Part shown: positions 22,180 through 33,420 of the stretch, piece after piece
Numbering within the stretch: position 1 is the stretch's first letter
How the letters are laid out: each line of letters opens with the position of its first letter
Origin: Oikopleura dioica
Lineage: Eukaryota; Chordata; Appendicularia; Copelata; Oikopleuridae
NCBI GenBank assembly: GCA_907165135.1
Contig: OU015569.1
Coordinates: 62,001-126,000 of the forward strand
Direction: 5' to 3'
Length of the DNA: 64,000 nucleotides
Translations under genes and position numbers: made by a program
Notes under the pieces: model-generated
The model's input: the letters and a program-made list of their open reading frames with translations, nothing else
Databases searched by the model: none
What the model was told of the DNA's origin: nothing

Positions 22180-25011
22180 ATGGAGCGCTCCAACCGGACG
22201 ACCAGCTACGTCCTCGCAGACGACAAAAGAGAAGCGAAGCAGGTCATCGACGTGGATCGACTAGGAACAGGCTTGAAACCTTGGAAAAGGGGCATTTTGT
22301 TATTTCCATTTCAAACCTTTGAAAAGAGCCGAAATACGCGGCGCTGATAGAAAGATGCCGGGCCATCGAAGGCTGCTACATCGAGAACCTGAAGTGCTGC
22401 CACAAGATCTTCCAGAATCTGCGCAACTTCGGTGTGCACATCACCAAAATCCACCGCAGCATGGAGGACGACGTCAAAGCCGGCAAGACCTTCGCCTGCC
22501 ACATTTGCGAGGGGCGGACTTACAGAAGCACCTTCGCTCTTCAGCGGCACCTGAGAGAGACGCATCGAAGCATGGACCACAACTCGATCAGAAGAGCAGT
22601 CGAAAGGGCCAAAATTGCGCAAGAGAACGGCATTGCGCTCAATGAAGTGAGAACCTCCTCTTCCGACGAGGGAGATGGCGAAGACGATGTCGATGAAATG
22701 GAAGACGAGGACGATGATGATGATGATGAAAAAGAGAAGTGGAAGAAGAGCGCGAATTCGAAGATTCAGACGAGGAGGAGGAAGAAGATGAAGATGAAGA
22801 AGTGGAGGAAAACGAAGAAGCCGCTTCAGACAAGGAAATCTTCACTCCATATTCCGCCGCGGCAAAGGGAAAAAGAGCAGAGGGCGAAAACGCATCTCTT
22901 CGACGAATCCGAAAATGACGTATTGCGGCTTCTGCGACTTGTCCCTCTACAACGAGGCGGCCTTGAAGCGACACTGGCGCCAGAACCACCTCGAGTCCGA
23001 TTACAACGTAATGCTGAGCACGGAGACTTGCGACGTTTGCGAGAGCAAGCATCCGGATCCGCGGACGCTGGCCACGCACATGGCCAGAACGCACAAAGAC
23101 TACTGGATCTTTGACGCGTTTGGAAGACACAAGGACAATCCCAACTTCGAGGCGCCGAGTTTTGAAGGAAAGGCTTTCAAATTTTTTAACAACGAAGAAA
23201 ATTAGTTTTTTATGAAATTCGTGAAGATTAATACTCTCTCCGATAATCCCCTTTTTAAAAAATTCCAAAAGCCACTCTGAAGAAAATGAAAACATAGAAG
23301 AGAACTTCGTGATTCCGAGAAAATCCGACAGAAAGTCGAAAAAGTCTCTTTCCCAAGAAAACATCTCAAGTCTGGTAAGCTACAGTCTTAATTCTTCTTC
23401 TAACAAAATTCAAATTCAAGCGAAAGCTTCAAATCTCCAACGGCCAAAAGCAAAACCAAAATCAGTCGAATAGCGTCAAAAACGAAGTCGAAATCGTCAA
23501 ATTCGACTTCGACGGCGTCGAGGGAGAAGACGAAAGCGAGGAAATCGAAGAGATCGACACTTCCCTTTCGAATCAGGAAGAGAAGCTCCTTTCTGGCGAG
23601 TCCTTCTTCCTTGCCAACAAAAAGCGGGCTCGAAAGAAAGCGAAATCGGCACGAATATGAATGGAACGCTGATTCGCACCTGCTCCCTTTGCAAGACTCG
23701 GTTCAACGATGCTCCTCAATACAGGTAGACTGCAGCGACTCGATGGGTCGATTTCTGATTTTAGGGAACACATGAAAGCGGAGCACTCGGACGTCAACTG
23801 GGAAAAGATGCCGCAATTCGAATGTCCCGATTGTGGGAAAATGTTTTCCCAGCACTCGAATATGCGCCGCCACCATCGAATCCACACAGGTACCAGATCC
23901 ACTTTCACATTTTCATTTACCAAAGAGTCCCAGGCGAAAGTCTTTTCGATTGCAACATTTGCGGGCGAGGCTTCATCCAAAAAGTAGCGCTGCAGTATCA
24001 CCTGACTACGGTGCATTCTGGCGACTCGAACGAATGCAAAATATGCGGAAAATTCTTCAAAGACGCGCAAGATCTCAAAACGCACATCAGAGTTCATACA
24101 GGTACGCTTTCCTTGGAATTAGACTTATTTCTGCCTTTTAGGTCGAAAAGCAGGCTCATTCGTCAAAGAAATCGGAAAGAGCAAGGCTGCAAAGAAAGAA
24201 AGAGAGCAAAAGAAAGAGTCGAAAAGTGCGGAAGCGACGAACGGAAGTCCACAGCTAATCACTAATTCGCGGAAAAGGAAGAGAAGATCCGAAATCGAGC
24301 ATGTTCACGACGACGAGGAGGAGGAAGAAACTCCGAAGACCTACAGGTTAATACGCGTAAAAGAGCAAGTTTCTCTAGTGTAATGTTCAGTTGCCCAATT
24401 TGCACGAGAAACGTGGAATTCTCGCGCCGCGAATTCCTCGACCAGCACTTGCTCCACCACGAAGGTCGTCTCCACGGACGGCCGAGCGGCTTCCCGGCGA
24501 GCCGCTGCAAACGATTTCCTCTGAAAGTCAAAACCAAAGCAAGACCTGCCCGAAGTGCGGAATCAAGTATCAGCGACGACACGCAGACTGTCTGGCGATT
24601 CTTCAGCGCAAGCGACCGCGCCGCCCAGAGGTCGAAAGAGCCAACCACGAGAAAATGATGGAAGAACTCTACAAAAACTGCCCCTTCAAAATGAAACGAT
24701 CGAAAACGATGAGTAGCATTTTAAATGAAAGGTAAGGCCTTTGTTATTTTTGGGAAGCCGGATCGATGATGCTTTTGAAAGATTCGCTTTCGAATATTTG
24801 AACTGAAAATGACTTCAGCGAGGAAGACGAGCTGCTGGAACCGGCGCCAAAGCAGGAGCGAGTTCGACTCATTCCCCGCGAGTTCAGCTGCAAACGGATA
24901 GAAGGAACGAACTGCACATTCACGAGCAGAGTGGAGGCCATCTTCCGAGAACACATCCTCACCCACGTGACGGAAAAGCTAAAGAAAGAAGGACTCCTGG
25001 ACAATAATTAA
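22180..25011 (+). CDS. C2H2 zinc-finger protein (about 10 fingers)
   Basis: Start ATG 22180; exon 1 ends at 22270 and splices through a 56-base GC-AG intron (22271-22326). C2H2 or C2H2-like fingers visible in order include CHICEGRTYRSTFALQRHLRETH, CGFCDLSLYNEAALKRHWRQNH, CDVCESKHPDPRTL..H, CSLCKTRFND..H, CPDCGKMFSQHSNMRRHHRIH, CNICGRGFIQKVALQYHL, CKICGKFFKDAQDLKTHIRVH and CPICTRNVEF..H. An acidic low-complexity stretch (poly Asp/Glu, 22670-22830) and basic patches separate finger groups. The last exon ends VTEKLKKEGLLDNN at TAA 25011. A stop at 23203-23205 may mean two adjacent genes rather than one, unless the intron there is non-canonical. Likely a DNA-binding regulator; no orthologue recognised. 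Confidence 0.78.
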
Positions 25012-25328
25012 AGGAAAGACGCTAATATTCATTTTCACTGCACGAAAAAACACACTTAGAAAAACTGCCAATACAACCCAATCGCCTCTTGTTTCTTTCT
25101 CGAAGTTTTATGGCTTGTTTGTAATAGTTTCTTGTTTTCCAGAAAGAGCGATCTTGACGCTCTGACCGGGAGAGGAAATTTGAAGTGTTTATGTATTTCA
25201 TACGCCGGTTCAGTTTGTGAAGAATTCGCAGAAAAAGCTTTGAAGAAAAGTGCAAAAAGTGTATTTTCGAGGAATTGTGTTTTCTTTTTTTTTCGTGCGC
25301 TTGTTGGGAAAAGCAGCTATACTCGCAG
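25012..25328. other. Convergent 3' intergenic region
   Basis: Lies between the zinc-finger gene end and the ZDHHC stop at 25331-25329. Only untranslated sequence seen. Confidence 0.5.
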
Positions 25329-27926
25329 CTAAATCGAATTGGGGAAATTCGAAAGCGTTTGAATCTGAACCTGGGAGTCATGGCGGTTGTTGCGGTTGCC
25401 GTCTCGGAGCTCGGCGACTTTGTTGTAAATTTCGTGCTGGTCGATGTTGGCAGGGGCGCGCGGGTTGAAGCTGCGCGCTGGTAAAGGAGCGCAGAGCACG
25501 TGGATGCAGTTGGACGGACAGGAGCCGCGGGAAAACGGATTCTAGCAGTTGACTTTTCAATCATAATAACATAAGATAGCATATGTAATTGGCTGAGTAT
25601 CGGGAAGCCGCTTGCGGCTTCGAGCAAAAGAAAACTCAAGCCGCTCAATGCACAGCTTTTCCAACTTTTTATTTGCTCGAAGCCGCAAGCGGCTTCTTGA
25701 TTGTAAGGGTACGCTTTACGAAAAAGTTGAAGCTCTTACCCTGGCTGCTCTGTTCTTCTTCCACGATCCCTTGATGTCTTCATTGGTCGTGGTGTTGGTG
25801 GAGGTTAGGTAGGTGTGGAAACAAGTGAGGCCGACCACAGACCTGAAAAGTTTGCATTTAGCAATTTGTTATTCTGTGATTTTAAACTCCAGAAGAGGAA
25901 AAGACGTAAATTCCGACTTTGATTGACCTTAATGCTCGGCCTGGCATACGGCAGGACTGACTCGATCGATGCTAATGAGATGAACTCGAGAAACAACATT
26001 TTTTTCCAAAAAAAGAAAAAAAGTGAATAAAGCTAAATAAGCTATTTCCATGTCAGAGGAAGTTTTAAACATAGACGAACTTGGGAACTACGAAGTTGAA
26101 AATAGTGAAAATGAAGAGAGCGCTTTTTCGGATTTTATCAGGTCTGGCCGAATTTTTGGAAGGCGAAAAATGATTTCCCGTAAACTTGTCTTCAGAGAAA
26201 TTTCGGCACCGCTGGCAGTGGCGATTCCAGCCATTGCGGGGGTGCTCATCGCCTGCGTTATTCTTTTTTGCTACAAAGCCTTCATCGACAAAATGAACAC
26301 TCCGGTTGGCGGCTTCTCGATTATTTTAAATCAACAATAGTTGAATTCGTAAAGAAGCCGGTAAATAGAACACAAGCAACGCTAGCCGAACGCAGTCGGA
26401 CTTTCATTCGGATTCGAAGTCAACGAAAATACAGGTTTGAACTGAACTGGATAACCTGTGTAGAAAACCTGAGTCAGGGACCAGAAAGACATATGTTAGT
26501 ATCGGCGCTAACGGAAGCTTTGCGGCTTGATTTTTTTCAAAAGCCGCGTAAAAAAGCTTTTTCAGGACCCTGACTCAGGTTTTCGACGCAAGTTGCCGAA
26601 CCCAGATTTTAAGACCATTGCTAATTTTGAATAACTTTCAGTCTCAAATCTGACGAAGACCCTCTTTTAGCTAAAAAAACAACCCTTTCGTTTCTTTTAC
26701 TGGAACAGTCCTCGTTGTTTTCAAATAAAAATAAAACTCACCAAATTGAAAAGAAGCTAACGAATATTTCAAATGCGGAAGGCCAGGATTCTTGAAGCGC
26801 GGCGAGTATTTCTCCTTCGTACTTGTCCTTCGAGAGAATCATCAAGTTCATCAAGGAGCAGGAGAAGATTAATAAGCATAGGCACTAGAATCGGGTTTCG
26901 AATTTCGGGCAAACAAAACTTGAATTTAGCGCTATTCGATATCTGGTTGGCTCATTTGGTCAATCGAGCCTTTTGATTGGTCAAAATGAAGTACTTTTTA
27001 AAACCCGTGGCGAAAGTGAGGCGAGGAATAAATAGAAGTAGCGATAATTGCGGCGGCCGATGCAGTTTCCAACCTAAATTTCACAGATTCTCTCAAGAAG
27101 AAGATGAAGAGTAGCTCACCCATGGGCAGTGATGATCGAATCTGTCGACGCAGTTGTCGCAAATCGAGCAGTGGGAAGACCGTGGCGGGCGGAAGATTTT
27201 GCAAGTGAAGCAGTATTTCTGCTTCATCGTCACTCCGTTGATTTCGATCTCTTGCACGCGCGGCTAAACAGAAATTTGAAGTAATTTCGAGGCGTGGTTT
27301 TGAATTACCGGTGGTTTGTAGCCAGTGTAGCCGTTTTTGCGCACGTCGGCGTCGATCAGTTGGCGCTCGACTTGCGCGCTTTGGGAAGAGGAAGCTCGTG
27401 GAATTATGCCTGGGTCAGAAAACGAAGTCCGGAACAACATCAGCATCACGAAGAAGTAGAGCAGCAGACAGGCGAAGAGCATGTACACGCCGTACTAAAT
27501 GGAATTGTCAGATTGTGGTCACAATCAAGAACTGCATTTGCCTCCTATTTAACGAAGTAAAACCCTTATTTTCTTCCACCAGCAAGCGGGTTCTCTAGTT
27601 ATAAGATGGAGAAAAATAAGGGTGTTACTTTGTTAACTTTGAAAACTGCAAAAGAGAACTGATCAATCAAAAATTGAGTTTCACCGACCGGTTGATCGCG
27701 AAGAGTAATGCGGTAGTCGTTGAAGAGGAAGAGTCCAGTCGTCAAGCTAATAAGAGATGCTGTGATGCACAAGACGGTCTTGTCGTTCGCCGTGATCAGC
27801 CGCCCGTCGCAGTAGAACGTGTTCTTCCCCGGAAACACTTCCCATGCCTGAAACGAGCGAATAAAATTCCAACTTTTCAAAGTAGACTGTTCTTACTTTT
27901 CTGGGCGCTCGTTTGGATGGCTTCAT
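25329..27926 (-). CDS. Palmitoyltransferase, ZDHHC9/14/18 group
   Basis: Exons on minus: [10 protein letters not shown] start (ATG 27926; an in-frame ATG also at 27941), then [17 protein letters not shown] with the first membrane segment (about 27880-27690), then [20 protein letters not shown] (about 27500-27300). The Cys-rich catalytic part follows: [32 protein letters not shown] (the DHHC motif, about 27240-27110). [20 protein letters not shown] (about 27075-27010) and a membrane segment near 26885-26770 come next. [12 protein letters not shown] and [13 protein letters not shown] (about 25850-25738) carry the TTxE motif; the final exon runs from about 25545 to TAG 25331-25329. These match ZDHHC9/14/18, Golgi S-acyltransferases for Ras-type proteins. 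One short exon near the TTxE-side membrane span was not located. Confidence 0.88.
25595..25697. repeat. Family B triple-hairpin element in a ZDHHC intron
   Basis: GGGAAGCCGCTTGCGGCTTC on the left and GAAGCCGCAAGCGGCTTC on the right form local and long-range pairs. It lies in the intron before the last ZDHHC exon. Confidence 0.8.
26050..26340 (+). CDS. Putative nested single-pass membrane protein, antisense in a ZDHHC intron
   Basis: A 96-codon plus-strand frame ([20 protein letters not shown]..). It contains a clean GT-AG pair (about 26143-26195) that would excise a basic stretch and join ..FSDFIR to [19 protein letters not shown] in frame. The result has an acidic N-terminus, one strong membrane segment ([19 protein letters not shown]) and a short basic tail ending FSIILNQQ. 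I do not recognise it. It could be a small gene within the ZDHHC intron or the first exons of a longer gene. Its 3' side is immediately followed by a family A element. Confidence 0.4.
   Translation: MSEEVLNIDELGNYEVENSENEESAFSDFIRSGRIFGRRKMISRKLVFREISAPLAVAIPAIAGVLIACVILFCYKAFIDKMNTPVGGFSIILNQQ
26450..26606. repeat. Family A foldback MITE with enlarged centre
   Basis: The left arm (AACCTGTGTAGAAAACCTGA, 26453 onward) and right arm (CCTGACTCAGGTTTTCGACG near 26570) are separated by about 80 bases that include a GCGGCTT..AAGCCGC hairpin of the family B type. Confidence 0.85.
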
Positions 27927-27941
27927 CGCCGAAAGAATCAA

Positions 27942-28565
27942 GTCGCTAGCCCCATTCTTCCGTTGTCAAATTTAACTTCTCTGAAATCAAAAAATAAAAG
28001 ATATAAAATTAAAAAAAAAATCTGGCGGAGATCGGAATTTTGCGAAATTATCGATCAGTAATCGATAATTCGGGCCAGTCAGAAATGAATAGAAATGGAA
28101 CAGAAGAAAAATAATAAAACGAAGCCATGAATATTTCATTTTCTCGCCTCGCTCGGAAAAAAATAATAATAATAAATAGTTTTAAAACTTTCGCTTCTTT
28201 TTCTTCTCTGGCGAAAATGGAATGTATCGATTTTCGACGACCAAGTTCAATTCTGTCTGTCTGGTAGACAGTCTAGCGATCTTAAGTGTCTAGCAGTCTA
28301 AAAAATAAAATGATAGAGAAAAGGTCGAAAATCGTTAATTTTGCTAAAAAATAATAATCAGAAAGGTTCTTAAAAAAATAGAAAATGAATATCAAAGAAA
28401 GGGGCAGTGACTGGGCTCGAAAACCTGTGTGGAAACCTGAGTCAGGGTCCTGAAAGAGCAGATTTTTAAAAATACAATGGTTATCTTTCAGCACCCTTAC
28501 TCAGGTTTCTACGCAGGGTTCTGAGCCCAGGGCAGTGAGAAATAGTTTCTCAATAGTTATTTTTT
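27942..28565. other. Intergenic, with a family A copy
   Basis: AT-rich sequence upstream of ZDHHC with no exon seen. It contains the family A copy at 28411-28530. There is also a short CTGTCTGTCTGG..CTAGC dinucleotide-rich patch near 28252. Confidence 0.5.
28411..28530. repeat. Family A MITE with intact 8-bp target duplication
   Basis: The element starts CTGGGCTCG and ends CTGAGCCCAG. Directly flanking it are GGCAGTGA at 28403-28410 and GGCAGTGA at 28531-28538, a perfect 8-bp target site duplication of the hAT type. Confidence 0.92.
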
Positions 28566-28787
28566 TCAATCCTTCTTGAATTGGTTGATTTTCTCCAATT
28601 TCGAAAAGCTGGCAAATACGCCGCATTGGAAGAGGAAGTCGTTGAGCTTGTCGAAGACGAAGGCGAAAACTGAAGACATAGAAGACTAACAAAAAAGAAT
28701 TGTGATGCTACCTGTGAAAAACGCCATGTATTGAATAAATCTATATTTAATCGAGCTCCAAGTACTGGCTTCGCGCTGGACGGACAT
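28566..28787 (-). CDS. Unrecognised small membrane protein (about 60 aa)
   Basis: ATG at 28787; TGA at 28568-28566. A GT-AG intron of about 40 bases (near 28690-28650) joins ..YMAFFT to VFAFVFDKLNDFLFQ in frame. The product is about 59 residues with one hydrophobic helix and a basic C-terminus ending KINQFKKD. The size and shape resemble small subunits of membrane complexes, but I recognise no family. The coding call rests on the frame-preserving intron. Confidence 0.42.
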
Positions 28788-28943
28788 GGTGGCCAATTCA
28801 TAATTCACTGTAACTTTATGTTAGAAACGCACTAATACTCGCAAGGTTGACTAATAACTGTACTTAGAACAATGCGTTCTAGAAGCACGAACATAAAGAA
28901 GAATAAAAAGGATTAAACTCTAATCTCGTAATTTAAACGAGAG

Positions 28944-29120
28944 CTGAGCTCGAGAACCTGCGTGAAAACCTGAGTCAGGGTCTCGAAAGAGTTTCATGTA
29001 GAGCCGCGTAGCGGCTATTTTTCAATAACGAGACCGCAAAGCGGCTTCGCCAAAATAATCATCTCTATCTCTTTTGAATCGTTCAGGACCCTGACTCAGG
29101 TTTCTACACAGGATTTCGCT
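28944..29120. repeat. Family A MITE with internal GCGGCT hairpins
   Basis: Arms CTGAGCTCGAGAACCTGCGT (left) and CCTGACTCAGGTTTCTACAC (right). The centre holds AGCCGCGTAGCGGCT and GACCGCAAAGCGGCTTC. Confidence 0.85.
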
Positions 29121-29149
29121 CTTATGTTTACTTTTGCAGTGAATTTTTG

Positions 29150-30330
29150 ACCACTAGAAAGTCCTACTTGTAAGCTGAAAAGAGCCGTCTGAGCCAGCAG
29201 TCCAGCGGGTTTGATGATGTGACTCGTCGAATCTGATGTTTCTCCTTGTTTGATTCTTCAACGCTTCTTCTCCGTTCCAAAGAGAAGGAGAAACGGATGG
29301 GAGAAAAGCAGGCGAGATGTTTACTCCTTTGGCAGGCAGCAGGGCGCTAAGAGTTTGTAGAATAAAATTGATAATAAGATATTGTATAATAGATTGAAAT
29401 GGTACTATTTGAAGCAAAGCTCTTTTTGATCCTGACTCAGGCTTGCTACACAGGTTTCCGAGCCCTGCTGAGAAGACTGCTTCGATGAGTGATTGATGCT
29501 AATAAATTACCTATTTGGATGTTCTCTTGAAGTGGCGAATTGGTTTAGGCGAATGTGAGAATTCGTTTCGGCACTTATCGACGGGTTGTTTGAATAGTCA
29601 GACGTAAGAATAAGTTGATTGATAAATTCGCTCTCTTTTGAGAAGCCAGGCATTTTCATTTTCAGGTAGCTGTACAGCTCGAAACCGATCACATCTCCGA
29701 CTGAGCACGAGTAGGAGACCTGAAACGACGATGAAAATTTCGCGCTTCTTAATTCGGTTAATTCGGATTCATTTTATTATTAAAATAAAAGGCCGAAATA
29801 TATAAGCCGAAAATCTTGAAAACGAGACTTTTTGCGGCTTCAAGATTTTGCGGCTTAGAAGTTAGAATTATTCGAGTGGCGCTAACCTCTTATTTCAATA
29901 ATAATATAGATCCAAAAAAGTATTCTCTAGTGTAGTAGCTTGCCTTAATTCTGGAGAGGTAGCTGTAATCAGGCTGGATGGTGGTTGAGCAAAGAGCTCT
30001 GTCACTCAAATCAGCCAAGTCTGCGACGCCAGGGGAATAGATTACACTTTCTCCTCAAAACAGCGATACACAATTTTTCATCTTCAAGAAAAAATAATGT
30101 GTGGAATTGTGGATTTCCGTTCCTGAAAAAGTGTGAAGAAGGAGGACTGATTCTTTGGAGTGCTGAAGTTCCGGAGCGACGAAATCGGTCGTTATCGAGG
30201 AATTGACCTGGTCCACGTGATAGATGATCAGCAGTGGCAAGACCAAGACCACAAGAAAGCCAATGATCAGGTACAGAAGCGGAAACGAGAGACCTTGAAT
30301 GAAGAGTAGAAAAAGGACCTCCAAAAGCAA
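29150..30330 (-). CDS. Unrecognised signal/membrane-anchored protein, several exons
   Basis: The first exon (30330-about 30120) begins MLLEVLFLLFIQGLSFPLLY and runs into a second very hydrophobic stretch (IIGFLVVLVLPLLII), then a luminal-looking VNSSITTDF. Further exon-like stretches are SPGVADLADLSDRALCSTT (about 30040-29945, followed by a GC donor AAG|GCAAGC) and SYSCSVGDVIGFELYSYLKM (about 29720-29510). The 3' end is uncertain; a frame ending DGSFQLTSRTF stops near 29154. It is probably a membrane protein with an extracellular or luminal domain. I cannot name the family, and exon joins are tentative. Confidence 0.4.
29432..29477. repeat. Half copy of family A
   Basis: Only the right arm remains (CCTGACTCAGGCTTGCTACA then GGTTTCCGAGCCC). 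Confidence 0.75.
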
Positions 30331-30780
30331 AATTGTTTATTTTCTTCAAATTTAGTCGAAAATTGAACTTTCTAGTAAAAAAAAAAGTCGACCAATATTT
30401 GAAAAAGTCGATATTTTTTGTCGAAAAGTCGAAGTTTTAGTCAAAAATGTCAGGATTTTGGTCCGAAAATTCAGAATTTTCGTCGTTTCTTTATACAAAA
30501 AATTACCTTTTGAATACGAAAAATGATTAATCTTCAAATTCCTCCTCCAGAGCAGCATTCTTCTCGTCCGTTTACGAAAGGTTCTCTTGTGTACTTCTGG
30601 CGAGTTCTCGAATTCTCGAAACAATCGAGTAAAAACTGGAAAATCTTTCCCCAGCGCGCGCTGATTGGCCAGCGCCCCCTTTCCAAAAACCAGCAAGAGA
30701 AAATTGCATTTCAGAGGCTTTTTTTTTAAATGCGAAAATAGGAGAAAAAATTTAATGGAAATGATTTTAGATTTGAAAAA
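30331..30780. other. Intergenic region, divergent promoters of the membrane gene and HSPD1
   Basis: AT-rich with repeated GAAAAATC/GTCGAAAA-like short motifs. No exon or recognisable heat-shock element array was identified by eye. Confidence 0.45.
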
Positions 30781-33172
30781 ATGCTTCGAAACGGCGCTTC
30801 AAAAGTCGTCCAGCGAATTTCGCAGCTTCGAGGGGCCAAAGATCTCGTTTTCGGACAAGACGCAAGAAAGGAAATTCTAGCTGGAGTGAATCTGCTCGCC
30901 GATGCCGTCGAAACGACCATGGGGCCAAAGGGAAATACAGTCATCATCGAACAGAGCTGGGGCGGACCCAAAATTACCAAGGTTAGTTTCAAATGTTTTT
31001 TAATTAATATTTGTTGTCATATAAGTCTGAGTAGTTGCCAAGATATTTTTCTTACTTATTAAAAATGAATAAGGGGTCTCCATTGTTAAATGACATTCTA
31101 ACGGGCAAATTCTCTCTGTTATATCTGGTCACCAATCTCTCTTTGACGTTACCTTGGCGGTTAACTTGGTGACCCCCAAATGAATTTCCCCGTAAAAAGA
31201 GGGGACTCCAATTTTATCGTAATCAAAACAAATCAGTAATACTAAGTTTTATTCTAATTTAGTGCATCTTTTCGTTACTCTATTTTCTCTTTCAAAAAAT
31301 GATTTTCGTTGAACTGTTTTTTTGTAAGGACGGCGTGTCAGTGGCAAAAGCGATTGATTTGGAAGACGCGACTCAGAACATCGGCGTCAAGCTCGTCCAG
31401 AACGTGGCTAATAACACGAACGAGAACGCTGGAGACGGAACTACTTCGGCCACGGTCTTGGCGCGCGCGATTTTGAACGAAGGACTCAAGAAAATCGAAA
31501 ACGGGGCGAATGGAACTGATGTCCGAAGAGGAGTTCAGAAGGCGCTAAAAGTCGTTTTGCAGGAATTGGACAACATGGCTATTCCAGGCAAAAGGGTTGA
31601 AAAAATTGAGAAGGACGAATTCCCAGAGGAGCTTTTTATTTGTCAACCCTTTAAAAGTTATTTCCAACGAAGAAATTTGCCAAGTCGCGACTATTTCTGC
31701 AAATGGCGACTCCTCCGTCGGCGAGTTAATTGCCGCTGCTATGGCCAAAGTTGGACCCCGCGGCGTCGTCACTGTCAAGGACGGAAAAACCCTGACCGAC
31801 GAGTTGGAAGTGATTGAAGGAATGAAGTTCGACCGGGGTTACATCTCGCCCTTCTTCGTCACCGAAACCAAAGGCCTCAAGTGCATTTACGAGAACGCGA
31901 TGGTTCTTTTGAGCGAAAAGAAGATCTCCGACGTTCAGCCACTCGTTCCCGCCCTCGAAGCTGCTGCTAGATCCGGAAAGCCGCTGATCATTATCGCCGA
32001 GGACATCGACGGATCGGCCATCCAGGCGCTCGTGCTCAACCGACTCAAAGGCGGGCTCAAGGTCGTCGCGGTCAAGGCGCCCGGCTTTGGCGACAACAGA
32101 AAGAACACGATCCAGGATCTCGCCTGCGCCACTGGCGGACACGTCTTCGGCACCGAAGTCGGCAAGAAACTGGAAGAGTGCACGCTCGAGGATCTCGGCA
32201 ACGTCGCCGAAGTCACCATCACCAAGGACGACACATTGATGCTGGGCGGCAAGGGCGACAAAGACCAGATCGAGCACCGCTGCCGATCGATCTTGGAGCA
32301 GATGGAAGACACCACCTCCGAGTACGAGCGCGAGAAGCTGAACGAGCGACTGGCCCGATTGTCGGACGGCGTTGCTGCGTTGAAGATCGGCGGTGCGAGC
32401 GAAGTCGAACAGGGCGAGAAGAAGGATAGAGTCGAGGACGCTCTCAACGCGACTAGATGCGCCATCGAAGGCGGTATGGTCCCTGGCGGTGGAGTTGCCC
32501 TTCTCCGTTGCATTCCCGCCCTCGCCAATGTCGAAGTTAACAACAAGGACGAGCAGATCGGAGTTGACATCATCAGCCGAGCGATCAGGTAAGAGCGATT
32601 ACCATATCAGTGTTTCCAGCGGAAAACCCGCGGTTTTTAATCTTGGAATTGATTAATCCTGGCTAATGACGAAAACCGGAAGCGTCTGAGCTCGACTCCT
32701 TCCATACTACTACTACAACTCAGGAGTCGAGCAAAAGACGACTCTACACTTGAACAGAAGCCACCAATTTTTTATCTCTTTCTCGCTACGGACTGTGCTA
32801 AAGATCGACAAAACTAAAAGCTTGTTTTCAGAAAACCATGCGAAACGATTGCTAATAATGCTGGCGTTGAAGGACGAACTGTTGTTGAAAAGATCATGGC
32901 CGGTGCGGCTGGATACAACGCACACACGGACGAGTTTGTTGATATGATTGCTAATGGAATTGTTGATCCTGCCAAGGTCAGTTGCTATAATTGCTTTCTT
33001 GCAGTAAACTCGGTGTTAAGGTTGTGAAGCAGTCGTTGACAGATGCTGCTGGAGTCGCTTCTTTGATGACGACTGCTGAATGCATCATCACTGAAATCAA
33101 GGAAGACGCTCCAGCGATGCCCCCATGGGAGGCATGGGCGGTGGAATGGGCGGAATGGGAGGCATGATGTAA
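30781..33172 (+). CDS. HSPD1: Mitochondrial 60 kDa chaperonin
   Basis: Exons: 30781-30981, 31329-31587, 31658-32588, 32832-32976 and 33021-33172. The protein is a full group I chaperonin: a short basic presequence ([13 protein letters not shown]), [103 protein letters not shown] and [13 protein letters not shown]. It folds proteins in the mitochondrial matrix with HSP10. The 31588-31657 intron starts GC and ends AG. The Gly-Met repeat tail is present (33125-33169) but out of frame with the body by one base at a run of five C (33120-33124); read through, the protein would end early at TGA 33165-33167. Confidence 0.96.
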
Positions 33173-33420
33173 CTCAACCCGCTTCTGGCTGAAATTTAGG
33201 CGAATAAAATCTGAAAACGCAAGAAAGAAAAAATAGAAAAATTATAAAATATAATTCCTGCCCGATAATCTTCTTTTGATCTTGCTCGAGAAAACAATAC
33301 ACTACTAAATTATTAAATAAAACTTGTGTTTGTCTCTCTCTTTCTCAACCTCGAATGTCTAGAATGCCGATTTAATAACAGAATAAACAAAAAGTGTTGT
33401 TCTTTTCGCAGCGGTTAGAA

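Noticed and set aside
22639-23364. 241-codon minus-strand ORF rich in Ser
   Set aside because: It is antisense to the acidic Asp/Glu stretch and fingers of the plus-strand zinc-finger gene; poly-Ser is the reverse of GAN codons.
31078-31210. GGGGTCTCC / GGGGACTCC pair in the first HSPD1 intron as a MITE
   Set aside because: The outer motifs are not inverted; only a short GGTCACCAA/TTGGTGACC hairpin is present, too little to call an element.
31726-32573. Two long minus-strand ORFs (183 and 212 codons)
   Set aside because: Both are shadows of the HSPD1 main exon in high-GC codon usage.
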